A stretch of 64,000 nucleotides of DNA from Flavobacterium sp. TR2 (GTDB lineage Bacteria > Bacteroidota > Bacteroidia > Flavobacteriales > Flavobacteriaceae). The DNA lies in contig NZ_CP104307.1 in the NCBI RefSeq assembly GCF_025252405.1, positions 3,596,001 through 3,660,000 on the forward strand, written 5' to 3'. Of the stretch, positions 41,018 through 50,053 are shown in pieces (within the stretch, counting starts at the first letter, position 1; the number at the start of each line of letters is the position of its first letter). The notes beneath the pieces were generated by a model, which worked only from the letters and a program-made list of their open reading frames with translations, did not search any database and was not told the origin of the DNA. A program made the position numbers and the translations under genes.

Positions 41018-41268
41018 TTTGATTTTTTGTTTAAATAATTATACGGTAAAAATAAAGCATTTTTACTAGTTTACCTACTCAATCTGTCTTAAGTCTTTGC
41101 TAAATTGGCCTGCAATGTTAACAATTGGTATTTACTTACAAAAAATAACATTTTTTAACATTAGTTTAGAAAAATAATAATTAATTTTACAGCCTAGAAA
41201 TCAATGAGATACAAAATATTTCAAAGATTTCAGATTGATTTTCTTTCACTGATTTATTAACCTAAAAA

Positions 41269-41391
41269 ATGATTTTTTTGAGAAAATTTAAAAAATTTGT
41301 CGCTCATTTTTTTAGGGTTTTTAGTTACAAACCTCAATTAAAAGAGCAAATGATTTATGTGTTTGTCGAAACTTCAAAAACAAAAAAGTAA
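41269..41391 (+). CDS. possible 40-residue small protein
   Basis: An open frame from ATG to TAA in the long menB-cvfB gap, with an A-rich leader typical of Flavobacterium starts. The product has a basic/aromatic N-terminus (MIFLRKFKKFVAHFFRVF, which could form an amphipathic helix) and a polar end. No TAnnTTTG promoter is found at the right distance and no homologue is known to me. Confidence 0.3.
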   Translation: MIFLRKFKKFVAHFFRVFSYKPQLKEQMIYVFVETSKTKK

Positions 41392-41676
41392 CACCTAAGG
41401 TTAAATGTTAGAATTGTTATATAATTAGTATAGGAATGATAACGAAAAGAGGAAAAAGTACTAATTCACACTTTCTAAAAGTTATTTTATAAAACCAATG
41501 GATGAGCCGTGAAATTGTTTTTTTGCTTTTAAGATAGGTGCATCAATTATTTAAAAGACATACCATCAATGGGATAATTTCTAAAATACGTAAAGCTATT
41601 GTTCTGAGATGGATTCGAATTATTTTATTTCTGTTTTTTTTTAATTACAATTTTTTTTAAAACTGAATAAAAAGCG

Positions 41677-41707
41677 AAAGGCTGCTTGTAATGAGCAGCC
41701 TTTTGTG
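41677..41707. terminator. terminator of the CvfB-like gene
   Basis: AAAGGCTGCT / AGCAGCCTTT, 7-nt loop; TTTT on the plus side and TTTCGCTTTTT on the minus side. Lies 60 nt after the minus-strand gene. Confidence 0.75.
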
Positions 41708-41766
41708 GTTTTATAACTTTACGGTTTTCCAAATTCCAATGGATTGCATTAAATCAATCTTGGCAT

Positions 41767-42618
41767 TTATTTCACCAAATAAATCCCGTCTTCTTTTATT
41801 TCAATCAGTTTTTCTTTATACAAAGCTCCGATTGCTTTTTTAAATGATTTTTTACTCATTTTTAAAACCGTTTTAATGTCTTCAGGATGAGAATTATCAT
41901 TTAATCTAAGAAAACCTCTGCTGGCTCTCAGTTCGCTTAATATTTTTTCGGCATTTGGCTCAATGCTTTCAAAACCTTGTGCCTGAAGCGCTACATCAAT
42001 TTTATTGTCAGGACGAATATTTTTGATATAGCCGCGCATTCTATCTCCCGTTCTTATCGAATCATCGTAAACTTCATCTTTGTACAAAAGTCCTTTGTGA
42101 CGCTCGTTTATGATAACATTGATTCCCATATCAGTAATATGCGAAACAATTAAATCTACTTCTTCGCCTTTTTCAACTGTCAATTGATCGTTGCTTAAGA
42201 ATTGATTGGTCTTGCTTGAAGCGACCAAACGATTCGTTTGTTTATCCATATACAGATAAACCAAGTAGCGTTTTCCTTTTTCCATTGGACGCGCCTGCTC
42301 TTTAAACGGAACAAGAATATCTTTTTCCATTCCCCAATCCATAAATGCGCCGACATTGTTGATATAATTTACTCTCAAAAGTGCAAATTCATTCAATAAA
42401 ATATACGGTACCAAAGTAGTTGCAACTGGTCGCTGTTCGTGGTCTAAGTACACAAAAACAATTAATTCTTCACCAATTTCAAATACTTTTGGCACATATT
42501 TATTGGGAAGCAAGACATCGTGAACACCATCTGGATCATTTTCAGGGTCTCCTAAAAACAAACCAACTTTAGTATCACGCAATATAGTTAAGGTATTGTA
42601 TTTTCCTATTTCTAACAT
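41767..42618 (-). CDS. CvfB-like S1-type RNA-binding protein
   Basis: 283 residues. Four beta-barrel regions: an N-terminal OB/S1-like part, a second S1 domain around 65-130 (VNYINNVGAFMDWGMEKDILVPF), a third near 150-205 (VEKGEEVDLIVSHITDMGINVIIN) and a C-terminal winged helix (MSKKSFKKAIGALYKEKLI). This is the CvfB arrangement; the family affects virulence and RNA turnover in Staphylococcus. Cytoplasmic. Confidence 0.88.
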   Translation of the reverse strand: MLEIGKYNTLTILRDTKVGLFLGDPENDPDGVHDVLLPNKYVPKVFEIGEELIVFVYLDHEQRPVATTLVPYILLNEFALLRVNYINNVGAFMDWGMEKDILVPFKEQARPMEKGKRYLVYLYMDKQTNRLVASSKTNQFLSNDQLTVEKGEEVDLIVSHITDMGINVIINERHKGLLYKDEVYDDSIRTGDRMRGYIKNIRPDNKIDVALQAQGFESIEPNAEKILSELRASRGFLRLNDNSHPEDIKTVLKMSKKSFKKAIGALYKEKLIEIKEDGIYLVK

Positions 42619-42734
42619 TTTTATAAATTTCTAAGCAGTAAGACTGCTAAGTTTCTGAGGCGCAAAGGTACGAAGTTTGACACGGTAGAAAGAAATTAAT
42701 TGTAACAAAACTTAAGTTGCCTACAAAAAATAGA

Positions 42735-42768
42735 AAATCCCTTTATAACAGATGCCATAAAGGGATTT
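42735..42768 (-). terminator. terminator of the DUF2853 gene
   Basis: AAATCCCTTTAT / ATAAAGGGATTT stem; on the minus strand it is followed by TCTATTTTTT. 22 nt after the gene. Confidence 0.75.
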
Positions 42769-42789
42769 CAAATTATATTATAATGTCAA

Positions 42790-43131
42790 TTAATTAAAGA
42801 CGCTTTCTTTTTTAAAGTGTACAGTCAATAAATAATATACAACAGCTCTAAATTTTTGCTTATTTGATTTTCCGTACTTTTCCATCACAGCATTAATTCC
42901 TTCTTCTAAATCTGGTCCATCTGTTAAGCCTAATTTCTTAATTAAAAAATTATTTTTTACAGTATCTAATTCCGATTGCTGCGAAGAAGCTACCGTAGAA
43001 GCGTCATCATTGTAAATTGACGGCCCGCAAGCTATTGTAACTTTTGTTAGCAAATCTGCATCGGCTGTAATTCCGCACTTTTCTTTTAGATCAGCTGTAT
43101 ACTTTTCAATTAAATCTTCTCTTCTGCTCAT
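42790..43131 (-). CDS. DUF2853 family small protein
   Basis: 113 residues, all-helical pattern, no signal peptide. The pattern RREDLIEKYTADLKEKCG and the KYGKSNKQKFRAVVYYLLTVHF end are typical for DUF2853, whose role is unknown. Own terminator, single gene between menD and the CvfB-like gene. Confidence 0.8.
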   Translation of the reverse strand: MSRREDLIEKYTADLKEKCGITADADLLTKVTIACGPSIYNDDASTVASSQQSELDTVKNNFLIKKLGLTDGPDLEEGINAVMEKYGKSNKQKFRAVVYYLLTVHFKKESVFN

Positions 43132-43222
43132 AACTATATAATTAATTTGGTGAATAATAGACCAAAGTTATAGCTAAAGCAGTAACAAAAACAATATTTT
43201 TAACAAATATTTTCTTTCAATT

Positions 43223-44884
43223 TTAAACTAAGTATTTGAAGTATTGTTTTAGAATAAGATCATTCTCTGTCGTTGGCGTAAAAATCTCTAAAATACACGG
43301 AACATCATCAGAGCTGTATAATGACTGTATTGCGTTTTCTAATGAATCAATGTCTTTAGCCGTAAAATAATTCATCTGATACATCTTAGCCAAATGTTCT
43401 GCAGTCAGTTTATGAGAAGTTTCAAAGTAAGTATTGAAAACCGGTTTTTCCTGATGTCCAGGAAGAATTCTAAAGATTCCTCCTCCTCCATTATTAATTA
43501 AAATGATTTTAAAGTTTTTAGGAATATAAGAATTCCATAAAGCATTGCTGTCGTATAAAAAGCTGATGTCTCCCGTTACAAAAACAGTTTGTTTTTCGTT
43601 TCCTACTGCTGCGCCAATTGCTGTAGAAGTGCTTCCGTCGATTCCGCTAGTTCCTCGATTGCAAAAAACTTCAATCGATTGATCAATATCGATTAATTGC
43701 GCATAGCGAATAGCAGAACTGTTGCTAATTTGCAGCATACTATTTTTAGGAAGCGATTCAATTACTTTTTCAAAAACTTTAAAATCCGAAAATTCAATCT
43801 GGCGCAAATATTCTTTCCTTTTAGCAAGTCTCGTTTTGTAAATGGAATCGATGTTTTTGTAATAATTGCTTTTAACTAAAGAAGTTTTAGCAAGCAAGTC
43901 TTTAAAGAAATCATTTGGCTTCATTTCAAAATGTTTGGTCAATGCGCCAAATGTGTCATATGCACGCAAAGTGTCAATATGCCAATGGTGTTTGGGTTTG
44001 TATTTTCGTAAAAATCCTTTAATTCTTTTTGAAACTACCATTCCGCCAAAGGTTATCAAAACCTCTGGATTAAACTCTTTAAAATCAGAATCATCAAATG
44101 GTGTAATTAAAGTATCTATCGAATTGATAAAACTCTCATGATGAAGATTGGAAGTAGTTTCTGTAAGCACTACAACTGACGGATCTGAAGCTAAATTTTC
44201 TATAACTTCCTGATCGATACTGTTGGCCTCATTTACTCCTACTAAAACTAATTTTCGTTTTGCGCTATTCCAAACAGAAACAATTTCATCGCTGTTTTCT
44301 ATTGTTTTAGAATTGTTTCCCTCTTCTAAATGAGTGATTTTTGGCTGTATAGAAAGTTCTTCTGTCGTTTCATAAAGCGGTTCTTCAAAAGGCGCATTGA
44401 TATGGACAGGGCCTTTTTTTAGAATAGCAGTTTCAATTGCCAGGTTGATTTTTATATCATTTTCTTCTGAGGCTTCTTCGGTTAAATTGGCATTGAAAAC
44501 AGAATGATTAGCAAAAACATTTTCTTGGCGAATCGTCTGTCCGTCACCAATATCAATTTTGCTTTGCGGGCGGTCAGCCGAAATTACAATCAATGGGATC
44601 TGACTGTAGAATGCTTCTGCAAGAGCAGGGTAATAATTTAATAAAGCTGATCCTGAAGTACAGACTATGGCGGTCGGCTGTTTGGTCTGCTGTGCAATTC
44701 CTAAAGCAAAAAAAGCTGCACAACGTTCGTCTGCAATACTGTAACAGGTAAAATTTGGATTTTGAGCAAAACCGATAGTTAACGGTGCATTTCTAGATCC
44801 TGGAGAAATTATAATATTAACAATGCCTTTGGCAGATAAAATTTCGATAATGCTTTGTGCAAGCGCTATTTTGGGGTAAATCAT
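43223..44884 (-). CDS. menD: SEPHCHC synthase (MenD)
   Basis: 553 residues, a ThDP-dependent enzyme joining isochorismate and 2-oxoglutarate. Motifs: IISPGSRNAPLT (10-35), SADRPQ, GTSGIDGSTSTAIGAAVG with the ThDP pyrophosphate GDISFLYDSNAL (GDxSxxxDxN) near 440, and NNGGGGIFRILPG. Full length. No menF upstream: the preceding gene is divergent. Confidence 0.95.
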   Translation of the reverse strand: MIYPKIALAQSIIEILSAKGIVNIIISPGSRNAPLTIGFAQNPNFTCYSIADERCAAFFALGIAQQTKQPTAIVCTSGSALLNYYPALAEAFYSQIPLIVISADRPQSKIDIGDGQTIRQENVFANHSVFNANLTEEASEENDIKINLAIETAILKKGPVHINAPFEEPLYETTEELSIQPKITHLEEGNNSKTIENSDEIVSVWNSAKRKLVLVGVNEANSIDQEVIENLASDPSVVVLTETTSNLHHESFINSIDTLITPFDDSDFKEFNPEVLITFGGMVVSKRIKGFLRKYKPKHHWHIDTLRAYDTFGALTKHFEMKPNDFFKDLLAKTSLVKSNYYKNIDSIYKTRLAKRKEYLRQIEFSDFKVFEKVIESLPKNSMLQISNSSAIRYAQLIDIDQSIEVFCNRGTSGIDGSTSTAIGAAVGNEKQTVFVTGDISFLYDSNALWNSYIPKNFKIILINNGGGGIFRILPGHQEKPVFNTYFETSHKLTAEHLAKMYQMNYFTAKDIDSLENAIQSLYSSDDVPCILEIFTPTTENDLILKQYFKYLV

Positions 44885-45061
44885 TCCGGTCGTATATTAC
44901 TTTTTTTAAAGAAAATCTTCTATTTGATTTTTCTTCATCTTGCTTACAAAGTTACAAAGTTCACACTTGATTTATATTATAATTAGGAATATATTAAGGC
45001 TCTTTCTCGAAAAAGGGAATATATTTGTAAAATCGAATAATTAATAAAAGCCTGACCTGAT

Positions 45062-46237
45062 ATGCGTTTCCTATTTATACTTTTTTTATCTGTTGCTTTC
45101 CAAACCGTAACTTCTCAGAATCAATTTGTTCCTGTTGATATTCCGTACAAAACAGCTTTAGAAAATGCAAAAAAAGAAGGAAAACCGCTTTTTATTATGC
45201 TTTATGCAGATTGGTGTCCGCATTGCCATTTAATGAAAACAGAAGTTTTGAGTGATTCTGCTGTTATGGACTTTTTGAACAAAAATTTTGTCTGCACTTA
45301 TAAAAATATCGAAAAAGAAGAAGGAATTGCTTTAAAAAACAAATTCAACACCAAATCGCTTCCTACTTTTTTATTTTTGGACAATAATGAAACTTTGGTT
45401 TATGCATTGAAAGGTGAAATGAAAAAGCCTGAATTCTTAAACGAGCTTAATAATTCGTTGAATCCTAAATTGCAATTGCCTTATCTAGAAAAACAGTTTC
45501 TTGATGATCCGAGCAATTCAGACAAGTTTTTTAGCTATTTAAATACATTAAAAAAAGGAAAAGACAGAACAGAATTGTCTGTACCAACGCATACTTATCT
45601 AAACACTCAATCTGATAAGCAATTGGTCAGTGAATTGAACTGGCGCGTTATTGCAAACGGAGTCACCGATATTAAGTCTAGGGAGTTTCAATATGTTTTG
45701 AATCACCAGAAAGAGTTTGCCGCTGTTGCTTCTCAAAATAGAATTGACCGTAAAATTGAAAGCATCGTAAACGAGCTGCTACGTCCTTTGGTTGACAATT
45801 TAGATACTGTAAATTATTACAAACAGAGAGAAGTGGCCAAATCTATCCGATTGCAAAAGACCGATTCTTTGGTTTTCAAGTACGATTTGACATTGGCTGA
45901 AAGAACTGAAAAATGGAACTTCTATAAAAAAGTTACACTAGAGGATACGCAGAAATTGGTTTGGAATGATGCCAGTTTTTTAAAAGATATCGGAAATACG
46001 TATTTCAAACATATTAAAGATGTTGAAAGTTTGAAGAAAGCTATTTTCTGGGTAAACCGTTCTTTAGAATTAAATGATTCGTATGATGGCAATTTGCTTG
46101 AAGCCAAACTCTACAATAAAATAAAGGATAAAAAGAAAGCTTTAGAATATGCTAAAAATGCCAAAGCCATAGCAAAGGAAATGGATTGGAATTCTAAGGA
46201 AGTGGATACTTTATTAGCTGAACTGAATACTAAATAA
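45062..46237 (+). CDS. secreted thioredoxin-fold protein with TPR-like C-terminus
   Basis: 391 residues. A signal peptide ends at about 19; thioredoxin domain 25-135 with active site DWCPHC (C52, C55) and cis-Pro in TKSLPTFLFL. The rest (140-391) is helical, ending with a TPR-like repeat (KAIFWVNRSLELNDSYDG... KKALEYAKNAKAI). Probably a periplasmic thiol oxidoreductase. Near, but on the opposite strand from, glutathione peroxidase. Confidence 0.88.
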   Translation: MRFLFILFLSVAFQTVTSQNQFVPVDIPYKTALENAKKEGKPLFIMLYADWCPHCHLMKTEVLSDSAVMDFLNKNFVCTYKNIEKEEGIALKNKFNTKSLPTFLFLDNNETLVYALKGEMKKPEFLNELNNSLNPKLQLPYLEKQFLDDPSNSDKFFSYLNTLKKGKDRTELSVPTHTYLNTQSDKQLVSELNWRVIANGVTDIKSREFQYVLNHQKEFAAVASQNRIDRKIESIVNELLRPLVDNLDTVNYYKQREVAKSIRLQKTDSLVFKYDLTLAERTEKWNFYKKVTLEDTQKLVWNDASFLKDIGNTYFKHIKDVESLKKAIFWVNRSLELNDSYDGNLLEAKLYNKIKDKKKALEYAKNAKAIAKEMDWNSKEVDTLLAELNTK

Positions 46238-46252
46238 TCTGTATAATTATCA

Positions 46253-46750
46253 ATGAGCGTTATTTTAAGACCTGCAGCGGCAAGCGATTTGCAAAAAATT
46301 CTAGAAATTGTAAATCATTCTATTTTACATACTACGGCCAATTACAGTTACGAAATCCAGACTTTGGAAGTTCAGACTAAATGGTTTGAAGATAAAATGG
46401 CTAAAAACCTTCCTGTAATTGTGGCCGATTTAGATGGCGAAGTGGTTGGTTTTGGAAGTTATGGGCAGTTTAGAGAAAAGATAGGCTATCAATATACCGT
46501 AGAACATTCTGTTTATGTGATGGATAACATCATTGGGAAAGGAATTGGGTCTAAGCTTTTAACAGAGTTAATTCGTTTGGCTAAAGAACAAGGATATCAC
46601 GTTATGATTGGCGCCATTGATGCTGATAATGCAGGAAGTATTGCTTTTCATGAAAAATTCGGATTTGTGGCTACGGGAACTATCCGAGAAGTAGGCTATA
46701 AATTTGACCATTGGTTAGATCTGGTTTTTATGCAGCTGATTCTGGTTTAA
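46253..46750 (+). CDS. GNAT N-acetyltransferase
   Basis: 165 residues with the acetyl-CoA loop VMDNIIGKGIGSKLLTELI (near 90-110) and the final IAFHEKFGFVATGTIREVGYKFDHWLDL block, which resembles phosphinothricin acetyltransferase (Pat/YncA) members acting on small amines. Substrate not known. 15 nt after the thioredoxin gene, so likely co-transcribed. Confidence 0.9.
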   Translation: MSVILRPAAASDLQKILEIVNHSILHTTANYSYEIQTLEVQTKWFEDKMAKNLPVIVADLDGEVVGFGSYGQFREKIGYQYTVEHSVYVMDNIIGKGIGSKLLTELIRLAKEQGYHVMIGAIDADNAGSIAFHEKFGFVATGTIREVGYKFDHWLDLVFMQLILV

Positions 46751-46839
46751 CCGCAAAGCACACTAAACATTACGGAAGTGACGCAAAGTATTTAAAAAAC
46801 TCTGTTCCTTTGCTTCTTTGCAACTTTGAAACTCAAAAA

Positions 46840-46878
46840 AAAACTCAAATTTGAATATTCAAATTTGAGTTTTTTTTT
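46840..46878. terminator. bidirectional terminator
   Basis: AAAACTCAAATTTGAAT and its complement, with T runs on both strands, between the convergent GNAT and glutathione peroxidase genes. Confidence 0.85.
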
Positions 46879-46885
46879 AAAAGTA

Positions 46886-47473
46886 TTAACTTTTAATCCA
46901 ATTGATTACTTCTGGATCTGTAGGTAACGTTTTTGGCTTGATTACTTTAACCAATTCACCTTTTTCATTGATTAGATATTTTTGAAAATTCCACTCTACT
47001 TCAGAATCTTGCAAGCCGTTTCTTGATTTTTCGGTTAAGAATTTATAGACCTCGCACATATCGCTTCCTTTTACAGAAACTTTACTCATCATAGGAAAAG
47101 AAACTCCATAGTTTTGCTGGCAGAATGTTTCGATCTCTTTATTTGTTCCCGGTTCTTGAGAGGCAAAATTATTTGCAGGGAAACCAACAATTACAAAGCC
47201 TTTATCTTTATACTCTTTGTAAATCGCTTCTAAATCTTTATACTGCGGAGTTAAACCACATTTTGAAGCAGTATTGACAATCATAATTTTTTTGCCTTTC
47301 AAAGATGCAAAATCAAAAGTGTCTCCCGATAGATCTTCTACTTTAAATTGATAAATTGTTTCTTTTGCCATGGCTTTATCTTTTTTAGATAATTTGTTTG
47401 TACTGGTTTGAGCATTTAACCCCGTCGCAGACAATGTTAATGCTCCAAATAGCATAAAAAGTATTTTTTTCAT
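46886..47473 (-). CDS. glutathione peroxidase family thiol peroxidase, exported
   Basis: 195 residues. A signal-like N-terminus to about AQT (22). The peroxidatic Cys is C72 in NTASKCGLTPQY; the Gln site is in FPANNFASQEPG and the Trp in VEWNFQKYLI. It uses Cys, not selenocysteine, and probably takes electrons from thioredoxin-like proteins rather than glutathione. A neighbour is a secreted thioredoxin. Confidence 0.92.
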   Translation of the reverse strand: MKKILFMLFGALTLSATGLNAQTSTNKLSKKDKAMAKETIYQFKVEDLSGDTFDFASLKGKKIMIVNTASKCGLTPQYKDLEAIYKEYKDKGFVIVGFPANNFASQEPGTNKEIETFCQQNYGVSFPMMSKVSVKGSDMCEVYKFLTEKSRNGLQDSEVEWNFQKYLINEKGELVKVIKPKTLPTDPEVINWIKS

Positions 47474-47565
47474 CTTTTAATTTTTTATAAAATTAGCTAA
47501 AATCCATTTCACAAGAATGATTTTGGGTCTTTAATTTTTGCCAATCAAAAGTTAAATATATAAAT

Positions 47566-47596
47566 GAAGCCTAACGTTAATCAGACGTTAGGCTTC
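47566..47596. repeat. 12-bp perfect hairpin
   Basis: GAAGCCTAACGT / ACGTTAGGCTTC with a 7-nt loop, 93 nt upstream of the glutathione peroxidase start. It has no long T tail on either side, so terminator function is uncertain. Confidence 0.6.
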
Positions 47597-47829
47597 CCCC
47601 CATACAAACAAATCAAACCATGAATTAATTATTATGCAATCTTTTATAAGTTATAGTTGATGTCTCGGTTTTACTGAAAATTTGTTTAACCCCCATATGT
47701 CAAACGTCTTTCAAAAATCTTTAAAATGGCTTGTATTGATGTAAAATTAAATCCTAAAATATCCGAGACATATTAAAAAAATCGTCAGTCTGGAAGTCCG
47801 AGCACATCAACTATTAAATGTTTTTTTCT

Positions 47830-47961
47830 TTAATTGCCAGAATTCGTAATTGTCCGTTCTGACAAAACATCTTTTAAAAAATCTTTATCAGTAAAAAGAG
47901 CTAATGACAAAACTGTTGTTAATCCAACTATTAATATTTTGACTATTATTTTGCTATCCAT
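47830..47961 (-). CDS. possible 43-residue membrane protein
   Basis: Minus-strand frame from ATG to TAA. AAGAGG stands 3 nt before the ATG. Residues 5-22 (IIVKILIVGLTTVLSLAL) would make one membrane helix, followed by a charged tail (TDKDFLKDVLSERTITN). No promoter was recognised and no homologue is known to me. Confidence 0.35.
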   Translation of the reverse strand: MDSKIIVKILIVGLTTVLSLALFTDKDFLKDVLSERTITNSGN

Positions 47962-48236
47962 ATGCCTCTTAATAATATTTTAACAACAGCTTTTTTTGAC
48001 TCTGTATAACACATCTAAGATTTTTCTTATCGCATTTAAATTCATTTACGTAATTGGATTGTTTTTGGTTTTAAAAAAAGTAAAAAAAAGTGCATTATTT
48101 TTCTGACCCCTTTATTTTCTTAGGTTTTGGACTATTAAAAAAAAATAAAAAAATCAGAAAAAAATAAATTAACTTTATAAACGGGTTAACGCCTAATAGC
48201 TTAACATTTAATGTTTAAACTTAAAAATCCAAATCT

Positions 48237-48767
48237 ATGAGTCAAGAAGAACTGTTAGTTTTAATTTACAAAAAGGACGAAAAAGCTTTTACGCATTTGT
48301 ACGATATGTACTCAAAAAGTTTGTTTTCTGTCATTCATGTCCTAATCAAGAATCGCGAAGAGGCAGAAGATGTGCTTCAGGATGTTTTTGTTAAAATCTG
48401 GAAAAACATAGATTCCTACAACGAGAGCAAAGGCCGATTTTATACTTGGATTCTCAATATCGCCCGAAACACGTCGATCGATAAACTTCGTTCTAAAGAC
48501 TTCAATAACAGCCAAAAAAACCTTTCATCAGATAATTTCGTAAATCTCTTAGATGAGAGCAACAAATTGAGCCATAAACTTGATGCAATCGGAATTCAGG
48601 AATTTGTAAAAAAACTGAAACCAAAATGTATTGAAATAATCAATTTATTATTCTTTAAAGGATATACCCAGCAAGAAGCTTCAGAAGAATTGGCACTGCC
48701 ACTGGGAACTATCAAAACGCAAAACAGAAACTGTATTAACGATTTACGTAATTATTTGAAGATATAA
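48237..48767 (+). CDS. ECF-type RNA polymerase sigma factor
   Basis: 176 residues. Sigma region 2 (about 15-80) with AEDVLQDVFVKIWKNI and YTWILNIARNTSIDKLR; region 4 HTH near 115-170 (QQEASEELALPLGTIKTQNRN). The stop codon overlaps the next start (TAATG), so sigma and anti-sigma are translationally coupled. Extracytoplasmic stress response is the usual job. Confidence 0.95.
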   Translation: MSQEELLVLIYKKDEKAFTHLYDMYSKSLFSVIHVLIKNREEAEDVLQDVFVKIWKNIDSYNESKGRFYTWILNIARNTSIDKLRSKDFNNSQKNLSSDNFVNLLDESNKLSHKLDAIGIQEFVKKLKPKCIEIINLLFFKGYTQQEASEELALPLGTIKTQNRNCINDLRNYLKI

Positions 48768-49555
48768 TGGAAGCACAAGAATATATAGAATCAGGAATCT
48801 TAGAGCTGTACGTTTATGGCTTGCTAAGTGAAAAAGAAAATCTTGAAATAGCCGAAATGGCCAAAAAGAATCCAGAAATGGATCAGGAAATTATTTCGAT
48901 AGAAAAAGCTGTGATTGCTCTTTCTTCAAGCTTCTCTCCTTTCCATTCTGTAGAGAATTTTGAGAAGATTAAAGCTCGCCTTGAACTGAAACACGGAAAA
49001 GTAGTCGAAATGAAGCCTGCTTCAAATTGGGCGCAATATGTGGGCTGGGCTGCAGCTGTACTTTTACTGTTAGGTTTAGGATACCAAACTTTAGAATTAA
49101 CAAAAACCAAAGAAGCAATTTCTACTGTTGGGAATGAAAAGAATAAAATTCAAAGAGAATATGCCTTTTTAGATCAGCAGAATAAAGAAACTGAGAAAAA
49201 CCTGACTATTGTAAGAGATATTAAAAATACTGGAGTAACCCTAGGCGGACAGGCTGTATCGCCAACATCTTTTGCAAAAGTATACTGGAATAAGCAGACT
49301 AAAACAACTTATATTGATGCTGCCGGTTTGCCAGCTCCTCCAAAAGGAATGGTCTATCAGGTATGGTCTTTAAAATTAAGTCCTGTTCTTACTCCAACAA
49401 GCATTGGCCTACTGGATAATTTTGAAGGAAACAAGCAGAAAATATTTGCTGTAAATCAAACCGATTCAGCAGAAGCTTTTGGAATCACTTTAGAGCCAGC
49501 TGGCGGAAGCCCAACTCCGACAATGGAACAGCTTTATACTTTAGGAAAAGTTTAA
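48767..49555 (+). CDS. anti-sigma factor, RskA-like
   Basis: 262 residues. N-terminal helical sigma-binding part (1-75), one TM helix at about 90-108 (YVGWAAAVLLLLGLGYQTLE), coiled coil, then the extracytoplasmic RskA C-terminal domain (150-262; VYWNKQTKTTYIDAAGLPAPPKGMVYQVW, EPAGGSPTPTMEQLYTLG). It should hold the sigma factor at the membrane until regulated proteolysis. The start overlaps the sigma stop by one base. Confidence 0.93.
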   Translation: MEAQEYIESGILELYVYGLLSEKENLEIAEMAKKNPEMDQEIISIEKAVIALSSSFSPFHSVENFEKIKARLELKHGKVVEMKPASNWAQYVGWAAAVLLLLGLGYQTLELTKTKEAISTVGNEKNKIQREYAFLDQQNKETEKNLTIVRDIKNTGVTLGGQAVSPTSFAKVYWNKQTKTTYIDAAGLPAPPKGMVYQVWSLKLSPVLTPTSIGLLDNFEGNKQKIFAVNQTDSAEAFGITLEPAGGSPTPTMEQLYTLGKV

Positions 49556-49577
49556 TTTTAATCTTTCATAAAAAGCT

Positions 49578-49611
49578 AAAAACGCATATTTACTGTAATA
49601 TGCGTTTTTTT
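49578..49611 (+). terminator. terminator of the sigma/anti-sigma operon
   Basis: AAAACGCATATT / AATATGCGTTTT with a short loop and a T tail. Confidence 0.8.
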
Positions 49612-49639
49612 ATTATTTTTATTTGACCAAAACCACTTT

Positions 49640-50029
49640 ATGACAGGAACCTTACTTTTAAGAATTGCTATGGCTATTATTCTTCTTACCCATTCCGTTT
49701 TTGGAATGTTTAATAATGGCATAAACGATTTTGGAAATCTTTTTCTAAATCAGATCGGTTTTGCTCCTTATGGCGTGTTTCTTGCCTGGAGCATCAAATT
49801 GTCTCATGTTGCAGCAGCAATACTTCTGCTTGCCAATAGATACGTTAAACTTGCTGGTTTTGTTACCATTTTTGTTCTTATGATGGGCATTATTCTAGTA
49901 CATTTCAAAGAAGGCTGGTTTGTTGTAGGCGGCGGAAGAAACGGTGTCGAATATAATTTTCTCCTGATAATTGTTTTATTAGCAATTATGTTCCCTGATG
50001 GCATCTCAAGAAAACAAAGCAATTCATAA
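49640..50029 (+). CDS. DoxX-like small integral membrane protein
   Basis: 129 residues with four hydrophobic segments (about 3-23, 42-62, 67-90 and 102-120), length and HVAAAILLLANRYVKLAGF pattern like the DoxX/DoxD family. Function unknown; a quinone- or redox-related role is proposed for some relatives. The next gene starts 24 nt downstream. Confidence 0.78.
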   Translation: MTGTLLLRIAMAIILLTHSVFGMFNNGINDFGNLFLNQIGFAPYGVFLAWSIKLSHVAAAILLLANRYVKLAGFVTIFVLMMGIILVHFKEGWFVVGGGRNGVEYNFLLIIVLLAIMFPDGISRKQSNS

Positions 50030-50053
50030 ACATTAATAAAATTTAGAGTTAAA

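Larger units (their letters stand above)
41018..41766. other. 749-bp intergenic region, mostly gene-free
   Basis: AT-rich. Near 41060 the minus strand carries TATTTTTA, a near match to the -7 box, likely part of the menB promoter. Beyond the small ORF at 41269-41391 and the hairpin at 41677-41703 nothing convincing is seen. Confidence 0.5.
47474..48236. other. 763-bp intergenic region
   Basis: Contains the 12-bp hairpin at 47566-47596, a short minus-strand ORF (47830-47961), and the words ATGTCTCGG near 47655 and CCGAGACAT near 47763 as a widely spaced inverted repeat. The rest is AT-rich and likely carries the ECF sigma promoter near 48180. Nothing else is supported. Confidence 0.5.

Noticed and set aside
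47650..47775. Widely spaced ATGTCTCGG/CCGAGACAT pair as a structured RNA
   Set aside because: Only 9 bp and about 100 nt apart, without further pairing that I could support.
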